DNA of 64,000 bases from Cyclospora cayetanensis (taxonomy: Eukaryota > Apicomplexa > Conoidasida > Eucoccidiorida > Eimeriidae): NCBI RefSeq assembly GCF_002999335.1, contig NW_020312769.1, positions 91,290 to 155,289 of the forward strand. The letters run 5' to 3'. Below are positions 32,120 to 45,100 of the stretch, in pieces; the first letter of the stretch is position 1, and every line of letters starts with the position of its first letter. A model generated the notes under the pieces. It was not told where the DNA came from and did no database searches. It saw nothing but the letters and a program-made list of their open reading frames with translations. Position numbers and translations under genes: made by a program.

Positions 32120-35100
32120 GGATTTTAGGGTGCTTTTTCGATTCTGGATTATTTTGGCTTCTTGTTCAGCAGGATAATGGCGATAATGCATAGAAAAATA
32201 AGGCTTTTTTCCTGCTACACTAGGAATTTCACCCTTTTCTCCTCAGGATGTATGCAATGGAATATACACTCCGATCATTCCTGGAAGCTGTGCAGTTCGG
32301 CGTGACCTAGTCTTCTTTTCCCTGCTTTTAAAAGCTGCAAAAGCCTTCCATGACCAAAAGATATTAAGAGAGAGCCGGGTGTGGGTGTTGCTCAGAATAG
32401 GTATTATTAGCCAAGGGTATGGGCGTTGGGATGTTGAAGAGGCCCTACTAGGCCCAGTCGGATCCCAACAGACGCCGCTGCTGCAGTGTGGAAAACTACT
32501 GCAGCGGGCTCACATATACGTACGCACTTTCTATCACACCAGTTATAATTAACTAAGAACCAGGAAGAACTCACTATTTGGACTGGCTCGTGGCGAAACT
32601 CATATGCTGTAGAGCAGCGTTTGCTCAATGCGATAAAAATCAAGGTTGTGTGCGTGTGCAGTAGGTGCCATGTGCAACTAACTGTGAATGCTTGGCAGCC
32701 TCAAAGGGTGAAGCAACGAGCGACTGAGCTGTTTCTCCCCCCATGTGTTATGACCCTGAGGGGCCAGACCAGGGAAATGGAGGAGCTCCACTGGAAGAAC
32801 TTAACCCAGCTTTCTACTAGGTTTGTGTTAACATAGATAAAGTGCCTTCCTAGGGAAATCTTAGAGGGAGCCTTTCGCGTGGAGGTAGCGCTTAGTGCGA
32901 TGCTGCAGTTCTGTAGTGAACTAACAGTACACTCGCCCCTTCAGCTGCATTCTTCGCATCTAAAGGTGCATTTTAAGCACTACCACCTAAAGAACTAGGG
33001 TCCCTGCTCGCCCATAGTCTATCAGGGCCCTCGACTACTACTAGAAACCAATCAGCGCTTCAAGAGAACAGATAGTTCTATGTAAATAGTATTTGAACGG
33101 CGTTTCAGGAAGCTTTAGCAGAGTTATCATCGAGTCTGGTATCTCCACACGTGCACAATTAACCCCTTTCTGATGCCCTTGCCGTCCCGGTGTGTTGAAG
33201 ACACTCGGTCCAACACCAGAATCAATCAGTGAGCGCCATTCTAAGAATAGGTTGCCGCTGGCGGCCAAGGTCTGCGAATGGAGGTAATAGGATAGCACAA
33301 AAGGTAGCTGGCCGACAGCTGTGGCAGCTGTTTGGTATGCAGTCAAGTCTCGGAGAGCCTTTTGATAAACCCCAGGGCTTATGCGGATTCGAACAACAGC
33401 AGCTACAGGTAACGTCGCTGCGCCCTACAGGCGATCCAAATATTCGCACCTAGTTGCTCATAGCCAATTGCGCACCGGCATATTGAGCTAAGGCTGCTTT
33501 AACACAGAGCACATGCGACAAGCTACCGCAAAAAAGTCGTTTTAAAAATATTTTCTGATTAAAAACATTTAGTGTAGTAGAAAGTGCCCATGCGTAGCTT
33601 GTTCAATTATCAAGACAAAAGCGACTTCCCTGGGCAATTAAGCTCGGTACTAAGTCTAGTATTCTGCAAACTCACAGAGCCCTTCAGAACTCTTTTCTGA
33701 AAATTTCCTATGCATCTCTGCTCTCAGGCACTGCTTCTTACCAAGAATCCTATATCTTGTTTGATGTGCGTAGGAACTTCCTTAGTCTGTTCCTTGGATA
33801 CACCCGCCGTGACTTCGCACACGCAAATAAGTTTTGCTAAGGCAAAAACACGTTATAGTTTTGCTTGTACTTTGCTCATTCCATGAGTTTTACACTGTGC
33901 GGAAGTTCGCTGCACTCTGCACTGGTAGAACGAGGAGAATACGGCCCGGACACAGTTGACTTCACAGCATGCAGTAAAAGTTGCAACTGTAATGAAGCAA
34001 CAGCTCTCAAATATTGGGAGAGGCTTTGCCTGCAACACCCCGTTGCTTATCTTCAAGGACGGTCTTGGCCATATTCCGCAGAAATGCGCAAATCATAGGG
34101 CTGTGGTATACATCGAAACAGTACCCCGGCATTAGCGGCTACGATAGATACAATTCAGTGTATTCATCCACAGTATCCACAGCAAGTTTGAACTCAATAC
34201 TAGAATTCAGGTTTGATTTTAAACCTACTACCCCAAACATTCACATGGAGCCTGTTTACGCAGGAACAAACAGAGAGAAAGACATCATAGAACGGCTGAT
34301 CCAATAGCCTGCAGGTAAAGCTGCGACTATAGCACTCCAGTTGATTTAGTTGTTGGGAGAGACTCTTCATTGGAGTCAGCACAAACTTATTTATTAGTTA
34401 TTAAGTGTCCTTTGAAATTTCCCCTTCCTTTCACTGCCCTCGCCCTGAGGGCTACGACATGAGATGCGAATAACAGCATAGTTGTGCGTTTCTGCACCCT
34501 CTAGGCACTCCGAGCAACTAGAGCTAGTAGCACATAGCATGTGTCCCCTATACACACTGTAGTGAGACGATGTAACCTGCAATAAGTAAGATACACGGAT
34601 AAATATGTACTATTTTTGGATAAGATATATCTGGTGTAGTAAAGAGGTTCTGAGATGTAGCTTAGCCTGCTATGTTTTTTTCTCTGCCATCTCGAAACAC
34701 CCCCTGGTGTTGCACACCTGAGTGTCGAGACAAACTATTTAGCGGGCTAAGCTTTTCTTAAATGCTTTAACTACACTAGCTATTTTAAAATATGAACTGG
34801 TAATAGATGAGGATGGAATAGCTGCTTCGTCTATTCTTAGACCGTATCTGTTGCAGAGTACTGCTAGCTCGATACGAAAAGACACAGTGGTGTGTGAGTG
34901 CATGCTAGCTGCCACGAGCAACGAAGTGCTAATGCTCAAAGTGGTTGGGAGTGCAGCGACGCCCTCCCTTGGTGTCCCTCTCCTCCAGTGGCTAAAATTT
35001 CGAGGGATGCGGGAAGGGGAAGACAAGGTTTCTTTCTGAAAATAGTCCATTTTTTCAACCAAGATTGTGTTAATTCTAGGCTTCGGTGTCTCCCCATAGA

Positions 35101-36115
35101 AACCTTCAATCGACCATCACATCTCCTAGCTGCGTTCCCCAGGGCTCCTGCATGAAGGGAAAAGGACAGCTAAGCTGCGCCTACCTGTACTCTCTATGCA
35201 CCCCGCGCATCCACACCTAGCCGCATTTAGCATTTAGCGCACACGCACAAAACTTAGAGACTACTTGTTTGAAAGCTCGAGCTCCTCTGAAACAAAATAA
35301 GATGTACAGATAGCCTAGATGAATAGTCAGCTGCTTATTTTATCTTAATGGAGTATAATCGGGCAGTAGAAAGTGCCCAGGTGAGATCTTGCCCACTACT
35401 GTGACAATGCGAATAGCGCTACATACGTCGTGACATCTCATCATTCGCTGAGGATAGAATACAATATTTTATTTAGTGAAGTGATCCCTTCATAAATATT
35501 AAAAGCATGCGAACTACACTTTTCCTCTTAACTTGCATACAGGCGTCCAGGGCTCTACCGTATGGGGAGCTCTGTTACTTCCCAGCATTCGTGCATGAAC
35601 TATATTGGCATTTTGACAGTACGCAGCGAATGAACAAACATATGCTTCAGGGGTGAGGCAGATTTAACGGGAACTGCCGTCCTGATAGGCCCTCTGAATT
35701 GTCACCTATGGAGCTGGGGCTGGTTTAGGGCTGGCAGCAGTGTTGGGCCAGGTATCTGCGTTTGGGGCTGCAGCCGACAGGTGACCAGGCAAACCCACGG
35801 TGAGGCTGGTAGACTGATCTCTGTGTAGACTGGCTAATACATTTCTATAACAATAAAACAAATGCTGATGCAGCAACGGCACCGTTAGACTTCCAGCATA
35901 TACGGCTTACACAGGTTTCTTGTAGCTGCACACGAAGACTTGCAAAAGAAAAGAAAGAAGAAATCAACTCGATACTAGAATGCATCATAAAGCTTACATC
36001 AGAAGATCTAGCTTTCTATTGTCCAATATATAAAACCCTAGGAAGCACTGTAGTATGAGCTCGCTGCAATCCGCCTGGATGCTGGCAAACGGTGAAACTG
36101 TCAGCAGTCGTAATA
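32120..36115. other. Gene-poor 4 kb region
   Basis: No gene is supported. Frames of up to about 107 codons exist, including 34739-35062 (-), and one candidate exon-like frame ends at a GTAACG donor near 33408 (+). None has recognisable motifs or partner exons. The right part should include the HYDIN promoter and 5' UTR. Confidence 0.4.
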
Positions 36116-39100
36116 ATGGAGAGTGAAGAATGCATAAGTTCTCACACAATCTTCAACAGCACAAAGGATGGCGTGAATATCGACAAATCTGCTACTGTTA
36201 ACAAACCAGGGACCACCACTTGCACTCGCTCGCAACGCGAGTGCTCGCTAGCAACTGGGAGATGTGTTAAGACTCTGGATGGGCGAAACACCCAAGCATC
36301 CTGCACAGGGAGCACGACAGATGAGAATGTACCATCTATGTCGCTTGAGGTAGGGTGCTGTCCACACAGCTGCATTATTCAATCGAAGCGGGCTTTTGCT
36401 AAAGTTGATTTACTAGCAAAATACTAGAACGGCTCAGCTTGTCGCCTTTCTGTCCGCAGTCTCCATTCCCGCATCTCATGTCTAGGCGAACGTCTGCTAC
36501 ATGCGATGCACTTGCGTCGGCAAGGACCTTTCGCTCCATGGTACCCACATTACCATCCCTGAGGCCGCTTTTGCAAAGGGTTGTAGCTGATGCAGGAAAT
36601 GACAAAATGGTTGGAGAACCAACTGTACCCCCGGGAACACCGCTATTTGAAGCTTCCCCTCCAGCCGTATTATTTGTAGGCTTCGAGGCTGCTGGAGTAT
36701 ACGAGGCTATATTCAAGCTCAGGTTAGCACCAGCAAATTACACTGATAGGAGAACCGTAGTGGCTCGAAGAGCCAAATGTAAGTAATGTAGTTACCGCAC
36801 TGAAACAACTAGAACGATATGTGTGAACTTTTAACAAGGAACAAAGACCGATTTCCTCGCCGGGTACACGCCATCGCTCCGGACTCTTTGAATTTCTCGG
36901 TGAAGGGATCTCATGAAAACCAATCTGCAGCTGTAAGAAGCTTGTAAATTTCCCTGAACCTTCTCCTACCGATTAAGGGTCATAAGTGATACTAAGCGCA
37001 CTGATTGAACTGTTCAACCCAGTAGCTTACTGAATCGGAGTGGTGAGGGAACTCAGTCCAGCAAAGTTTTGCACTGGCCAATGGAAGAATTTGAGAATCC
37101 TAGTAGTCCAATAACAGCGGGTTCGAGACAGGGCATGCACAGTATGCCAAACAGTGCAAGCATGAAACTGGAGAGCAACAATTCATGTTAGGATCATGCC
37201 TCTGGGATCATACATGTAATTCCTGTACGCACTACACACTCACTAGCAATTATAGAGCATGCAATCCGTGAAGCTGCAAATGTGATACCCAGGTAGCTCC
37301 AGGGATGAGTACTTCATTCAAAGTAAGCAAAAGCATTGTATTTCGTGGAGAGCCGTACCTCACAGTTACTTGGCAGGAAATAATGGTTCCACGTAGCAGC
37401 TCGGGAACTTAAAAATAAGACTAATTTATCAGCACATGAATCTTGGTTTCTTCTTGCAGGTAACGTTTAAGGCTGGTGACAAGAAGAACTACTCGTACGA
37501 CCTACACATTGAAACAGAGGTACACTGCTCGCTGTAGCGTGCTTACTGAGCAATGCACATGCCACAAACTGGTATTTTAACGAAGTGCTTTCTCATTGTT
37601 TGCAGAGATTTTTGCGTTTACTCCTGCTCATGCATACATGCCAAATATCATGTATGGGCAAAAACCAGTTTACTGCCATATGCGTTGTGTCTTGTAGCGT
37701 GAGATATTTTTGGTTCCTCTGCGGGCATTCCGAGGCTTATGCTCCGTGGACCTTCCTCCGGTTATCCTTCTGGAAACAGCCATTGTAGGCAAGAGGGGAG
37801 AAAAAGTTCTCCTTCTTACTAATACTGGCAGTGAGGCATCGAGTGTATCCCTATCTGCTTCTCCGCCGTTCGGGGTGCAACCACAAACCTTTATGCTTCC
37901 TGTTGGAGGCTCACAGCAGGCAAGAAGCACATACCAGTACTCCGATGATACTTTGCTGCCGAGACGTTGATAAAAGATTTATTGGTAGCAAAAACGTGTA
38001 GTCTGTAGGCAGAAAAAAGTACCTGTCTGAGTAAATGGCGGACGCTGTGATTATTATATGGCAGTACTGGTAATCGATACACGAGTGTGCCTTGGTTGCT
38101 GTACGAAGAAAAACAAGCACTGCGCTATTTTCCGCCCGTAGGTGGTATTCTCATTGGAGTCTCTTCAGTGCGGTAAATTTGACGCGCCCATGAAGATACG
38201 ATTTGACGACGTAAGGAATGCTAAGCAGAGTGATGGCGTACCTTTTCAAAGAAGTCCGTGCGAATATATCAAAACCGTGCAACACGCGGAAACGAGATTA
38301 TGGAAGTCAGGGTCATTCAGCATCCTCTTTAGATATTAAGGCCTTTTTGGCTAAAGATTCATCTCTCAACAGAGCATATGCAAGTTAGGTACCATTTAAA
38401 AGGGGAATCGTTTGTTATTCAGGGGCGTGAGGAAGTGAGGTACTTGCAAGGGACGGTAGTGGAGGGTAATGTCAAGCTTTCAACTTCCGCTGTCCAGTTC
38501 AACACGACGTTCGTCAACTTGACCTCAGAGCAAAGCATATGCATAGAAAATGACTCCACCGAGCATCTACCGTTTTGGTGGTCGTTTGATCCCTCTTCAA
38601 AGCAAGCGCACCTAAATGCAAACGGCTTGTCGAAAGATATCCACTTGGAGCAAAAGGAGAATCCTGAAAAGATCACATCGGGATCATTTTCTATAAAACC
38701 AGCATCTGGCAGGGTTTGGGCGAAATCCAAACGGAATATTCGCATTGAGTTTACGCCACAGCAAGCCACTAGCTATAGGTGTACAGCTGTCTTGCATGTG
38801 GCTGGAAGGTACGTGGTTCAGTAAACTTTTCTAATCTGTGTAGTCCGTCGTCAGCAAGAAAACAACAAACATATGCTGAGCCACGAGGCAAGCGCGGGGT
38901 GTTTGCTTGAGAGCCAGCACCTTGGTTTGAAGCAAACTTAGAGCAGCTGCCTGTGGCATACATTATATGGCGAAGCTACTGGAAAAGCAATATCGTCCTC
39001 TTGTGGCGAAATGCAGGGAAAAATGTTTAACGCTGCAGCTTAATGGAGTGGGCACCGGACCGCAGGCCAAGTTCACAAGAGCGGAGCTCAATTTTGGTGA

Positions 39101-42100
39101 AATCGCAGTATACTCGCAAAAGACTCTGCACGTCGAAATTGTCAATACAGTGAGACCTCTACCTTACATATACGCACTCGTTAGGGTAAAAATGCTAAAT
39201 ACTGAAACGAGTGTGCGGGAAGCACCGTGCTGGGGGAAGTCCATAAAGCCTTGTCGAAGGCAACCGTTGCTAACGGTGAATTCATTCGAGGACTGGTACC
39301 AACACATTATTAACTTCCAGTATGCGGTCGATAGGGAGACATCGCTGCTTCGTTTTCCGTGAAACCGTTCGACGGCATACTACCGCTTGGCACCGAAGTA
39401 AGCTTTAGTCCCAGCAGCGGTTGCATTGCCGTGAACAAGGCTGAAAGGGTAGAAGTTTCGTTCAAGCCAACGTTCGTTGGGGAGTTCGCACTGAATGTAC
39501 TCTGGGATATTGAGTCGTCTCCCGAAGACATAACCTTAAGCCTGAAGGTGATTAGGCAGGCAAAACCCCCGTTTCTGGCCCCCTCTGCTCACACACAGCT
39601 TCATCGTCAAACTCTAGGCCACAAATCTCCTATGGCCTTGTGTGGTTAGCGATTTGATCCTCTTCATTAACCCTAACCAACACCCGCTGTCTAAATATGC
39701 TCCATTACCTGCTCCGTCCATCATGCTACAGGGCACAGCAACCCCACCTCGAATCGAGTGCGATGTATCATCCCTTGAATTTGGGGTTATCCCTTTTGGA
39801 TTTCAAGAAGTGCGCTCAGTTACATTGAAAAACACTAGTGATGCCCAACAGCTGATCAAGGCGAGAGCGGTAGAACGACTCGAAGATACACAACAGGATA
39901 TCAATATCAACCCAGAAGAAATAACTATCCCAGCAGGGGACTCGCGAAAAGTGGACATTGTCCTACGCCCTTCCAAGGCACAGGAATACTTGGAAGAGAT
40001 CGCTTTTGACCTACCGGGATTGGTAAACAACTACTTCTTTTTGCCTCTTCGGGGTTCAAGCAAGACTCCGCAAGTTGTTCTAGAACCCGAATGCACCCTC
40101 GAATTCGAAGATCTTTACATAAACACGCATGCAAGCAAGGCTTTTACAATCAGGAATACTTCACGGTTGTCCGCCCAATTCTCCGTTACAGTAGAGGTTC
40201 GGCAAGAAGATTGTGTTCCAGTAGCACCTACCTAAGCACTCCGCATGTGTAACTCTTGCTCAATGCATCTTCGTTCATCAGTGCAAAGGTAAATCTGCTG
40301 ATTCACCGCGTTTCATGTATGTGATGGTTGCTGCTACATTTCTAGGTGGAAAGTGATAATGTAGGCTGCGAAGTGACACCTTTGAAGGGATTGGTGCCGA
40401 TGCTCTCGGCAGTTCCTGTTTTGATCACGCTTCAGCCTCTCGTCCCTGGAGAGGTTCGGCTCACTTGCTGGGTGAGCATTGCCGGACTGGACACCCCCTT
40501 CAAGCTGCAAGTGCATGCTTACGCTTCGGGACCAAAGCTCAGAGTTGAGCCAAAGAATCTTCACTGGGGTAAAGTAAGGAAATAATAAACACGTCAGGAG
40601 TTTGCTCATCGAGTTTTCAGGCTCTCTATTCAAATCTCTAAGTGCTGCTGGGATATCCAGTGCACCTCAGTTGTTCGTTGCCCTTGTCTTGCGTTTACCA
40701 CAAGACCTTGTGGCCCACGAGGATAGGTCGATCAAAAGCTTAACATGATTGTCAGAGCTTTATAACTGTATAATCTAAAAGTCACTTCATGCTCAAGTTT
40801 GGTGCTTTGCAGCTGAGATGTTTAGACAAAGTGATTCACGAAGTTGAAGTAACGAACATATCGCCAATTGCAGCCTCCGTCAACTGCTCAGTCCGGAGCA
40901 AGCATCAGTACTTTGGTGTTGAAAATCCCACGTTCACTTTAGAAGGCGGTGCTTCAGCAGCGATTCGCATTGCTGCAGCTTTTGCCGAGGCAATTTTAGC
41001 AACTGGGCAGCTGGTTATATCTGTCGCGGATGGGCAAAGTATTCTTGTAAAACTCAGAGGCCAGGTGGGACTCAGAGACTGTTGCCAACCTTGACAATAA
41101 GCTGTGCTTTCTGCATATTGTGTGAAGTGTCTTGCTGTTGGAAACGATTTAGACAAATAGAGTAGCGCTCACTCCGCCTTCGCAAGAGAAGTTCTAGAGC
41201 TGGCTTGGAAGCCAGGATTTCATGAAGAACACACTTTTCGAGCCAGCCCCGCAGTCCGCCGTCGGATGATAAATGTGTTCATAGCTTGATGTTTGTGCAC
41301 GCTGATACCATTAGGCTGTTGGCTCGCCAATCGCTTTGACCGATTTCGAGCCTTCAATCGATTTTCAGCAGGTGTGCACCGGCACAGCCAAATGTAAAAC
41401 ATTTACAGTGATAAACAGAGGCACCAGGCCACGGCACATCCATTTTTTTGATGCATCAAGGAATGGACACTCACAACAAGCTAATGCAGCGCAGCAGAGG
41501 TTCCACGTACAACCAAGCGAATTTATTGTCTCTCCCGGCAGCACTGTGAAGGTGAGGCTATGTATACTGAGGAAAGCTGGGCTGCATGTCACCTCAGATT
41601 TTAAGCACAAGAGTACATTGATCCAAAAATATACTGCAGAGTGACGTCTTTTTCAGGTCGTTATTGAAGCATTCAGCATGCTGCCGGGCCGCGCATCCCA
41701 AGCTATTTATTGCCAAGAATCCCTGGGGCCTGGAACGACAGCTATGCACATAGCCAGAACCCTTGCTACAGCAGACTTTTTTACCCCCACACTTGCTGCG
41801 ACACCTTCTTGCTTGGCTTTCAAGTGAGACGTGCCCCAGAAGTGCCTTCTCCGAACTTCTGCACGACGCCTCTTGCAATCACAGTGGCATGCCCTTTGCC
41901 GGTAAAATCTAAGTAGGGACTATAACCATTAGCTTGCATTCGGAGCTTCCTCAACTTTACAGAATGCAATGAGGTGGTTGTTTGTACTTCTGTGCGAGGT
42001 ACGTGTGGCGCTCGGAAAACGATACGGAAGTCCTCTACGCACAAGTTGTCTTAAGCAATAACACCCCAGTTGTGCTTAATTGCAAAGCAAAGGCAACTCC

Positions 42101-45100
42101 TCCTTTTGATGTAGACCCAAAGTGCTTTTCTCTTGGTCCTCAAGATGCCGAAAGTGTCAGCGTATGTTTTGACGCATACTACAATGGCCGCTACTCCTCT
42201 CGCGTAAAGTGAGGAATGCACACACATATGCCACTAGAAAGTGATAGACTCTTCGGTTGCTGAGTTGCATCCTCCTTGGTGCATAGAGAGTAATGAAAAA
42301 AACACCGACTGAGAGGAGGAAAAAAGTAGACGACAAGGCTATCGACACCTTTGCTTCTCGCATGCTAGGCGGTCGATCGACCATTTGTTACCGGCCGCCC
42401 TATTCCGTAGATCACCTTTGAGTTTTAGCACTTCGTCTAGGAGCATGATTTCTGTCTACGATGTTGCGTTTTGATCAGGGGATCACTGGAAGTCAGCTTT
42501 GGAGAGCACCCTAGGATCGACGTGATACCGCTACAAGCGGAAACTGAATTTCCAAATATTGAGCTTGAAGCCACAATGGTGGACTTTGGTTATATAGTAA
42601 ACGAAACAACGAAGCGGAAGCCACTGCGCATGAGAAACAGTAGTTGTGTACCAGTACACTACAGCTGGTACTTGACCGATGAGAGCTCAGTGAAAGAAAT
42701 CAAATGTACAGCACCATCCTGTCCACTGATGTCATTTTCAAGACCCGACAACGGAGCGTTCACAAAATATCAGACGGGGGAAAAAAAGATTGATGTGTTT
42801 TGAAATTGTTTGCTCTTGCAGGTACAGAGAGAAGTGAGCCTGTGAATGCAGAAAGGTCAATGACTCCGATACAGAAGGTGTTCGACTTTACACATTTCAC
42901 AGGGTCAATTGAACCAGGGGCCTCTGAAACAGTTTATATTCGCTACTGGGGCCTGCCTGACAGTGAAGTATCCGCAGTCGCCCTCTGCAGCATTGGCCAT
43001 GGGCCTGAATATCCCGTACGCCTTGTGGGTAAGCTACTTGATTCATAGGAAATCGTGCGAATATCCCAAAACATCCTAGCAAAAGAGTCAGGGTCTAATC
43101 AGAGACGGATCTTTGACGCCGTGCTGACTTCAATTTGCTTCGGGATTCCACGGTTTTATGGAGTAGGTCGAGCGTCTTCCCCCCGCCTGAAAGTTAACCA
43201 GACGGAATTCGATTTTGGCGAAGTCCCATACCTGAAGACTGTCACAGCCGATGTGGTGTTGGCGAATAATGGATTAGTTGATCTAGGTTTTGCCGTTGAT
43301 TTGGGAGGGGTAATGAAGGCGTGGACCATTGACGTTCCCAAGAAACGGGGAATCGTGAAAGCAAACGAAAAACTGAAATTGGGTATTAGGTTCACACCAG
43401 GTAGGCAGTAGCATCGCAGCTCGATCGTCACTTTAAGGCTTGCTAATGACTGTCAACTAGACAAACAATCAGATTGTGTGTTTTTTGGGTGCGATACTGC
43501 TGAAGGATTGCCTACGGATATCGCTGAGCGTATATTTGTGGAGGTAGATCACTGTGACCCGATTGTTGTAACATTGCGTGCGAGAGGCACTTATCGATGC
43601 CTCCTTATGGACCTACCACGAACAGCAGACGACGGCGTCTGCGAAGAATCAAGTCAAAGTGAGGTTTACTGGCTTCTGGATATTATGCTAGCCTTTTTGC
43701 GAGCCATGACCCTCCACGCCTAGATCTAAATATACCTTGCCATGTGCAAGATTTGTCGCAACGCTCTGCAAGGCTTCTATGGTGTTTTCTATTCAGAAGC
43801 TATATGCAACTCAACAAATAATGCTCATGATGAGACGCGGTGGCAAAAGGAAGCTGAAATCGATCGACAAAATCTTTGCAAGATCATGCTCAACCACTAC
43901 AATTCAGTACATCTGCGCCGAGAACACAATTGGGCAGATGTTTTTTCCATTGCTGCTTCACAAAAGAAGCATAATGTACGAAATGTATCTTCTTGCCTTT
44001 GAACGCGTTTACTTCCAGAAATACTTTCAGGTGCTTTCTGATGCTGCGACTTAAGGTAGAGCTTTTAGCAGTTAGGTCCAGTTCAGGACAATATGGGGGG
44101 GATACGCCGAAGATATTAAGTGGAGAAGAGACTGACAAGGCAGCAACTAGGCTACCATCCACCGCTTCCTCATCCGTAAGGATATCAGGAGTTGTGTACG
44201 CCGATAAACAACCCTTTTTCTATTGCTTCAACGTCGACGGTGCAGTTCTTAATTCTCTTTCGATACAATGAACAGCTGCATGTTTGTTGGTGGCAGCAAA
44301 AAGAAGGAGCTCCTATTTTTGAAGCCTAGTAGCACACCCATGTCGGCTTGCACACAATGTGTCGTTTCCTGGCCTGCACGTAATGTGAATCGGTGCGTTC
44401 AGTCAACCTGTATCGTGAGTCAACGGCCTCCGGGAGAGGAGCCAGCAATTCCCACAACTCCGGGAAAATATTTGCTTGATTTTGGTAGTGTGATTGTTGG
44501 CCAAGCAAAATCAAAGGCTGTATCGATGCGAAATGCGTCTTCTCGCGCCTTCGGCGTCAAGATAAACAAGAAGGTTGGGTATATGACACTAACTTTAAAG
44601 CAATCAAGTCACAGGATGGGGCAAGAAAAGAATTCCATTGTTTGCACTGAAAACAAAAACAAGAATGCACAAAGAAAGTTGCGAAGATACTACCAAATGG
44701 TAGAATGCTGAGGTCGTAGCTTCATTGTGCATCTCTGCTAAGAGCTTTGAACATCGGCTGATGCATTTGAGTATTTGTCTGTTTCTTGTGTTTCTCCGAG
44801 CCATTCCAGGATATATCGGGGAGTGGATTTCACGTGGAGCCCGATTTATTACGTCATTTGCAGCCGAATGAGCAGGCAGCAATAGAAATTACAGCCAAAA
44901 AGGCAAAAGAAGAAAATGTGGTCGTACCCCTTCGAGTGCTTGTATCCAAAAGCCTAACCTACCAGATCCTGCTAAAAGCCAAATTCGTGGTGCCCGATGT
45001 CCAGTTTTCATCAGAGTCACTAGACTTTGGAGGCGTCAGGAAAGGTGCGCTGCTCAAGAAGTAGAAACAAGTCTCTGAAAGTGTCCCTTGTAGAAAGTTT

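Noticed and set aside
33229..33453. 74-codon frame ending near a GTAACG donor
   Set aside because: It looks exon-like, but no upstream or downstream partner exon or motif was found.
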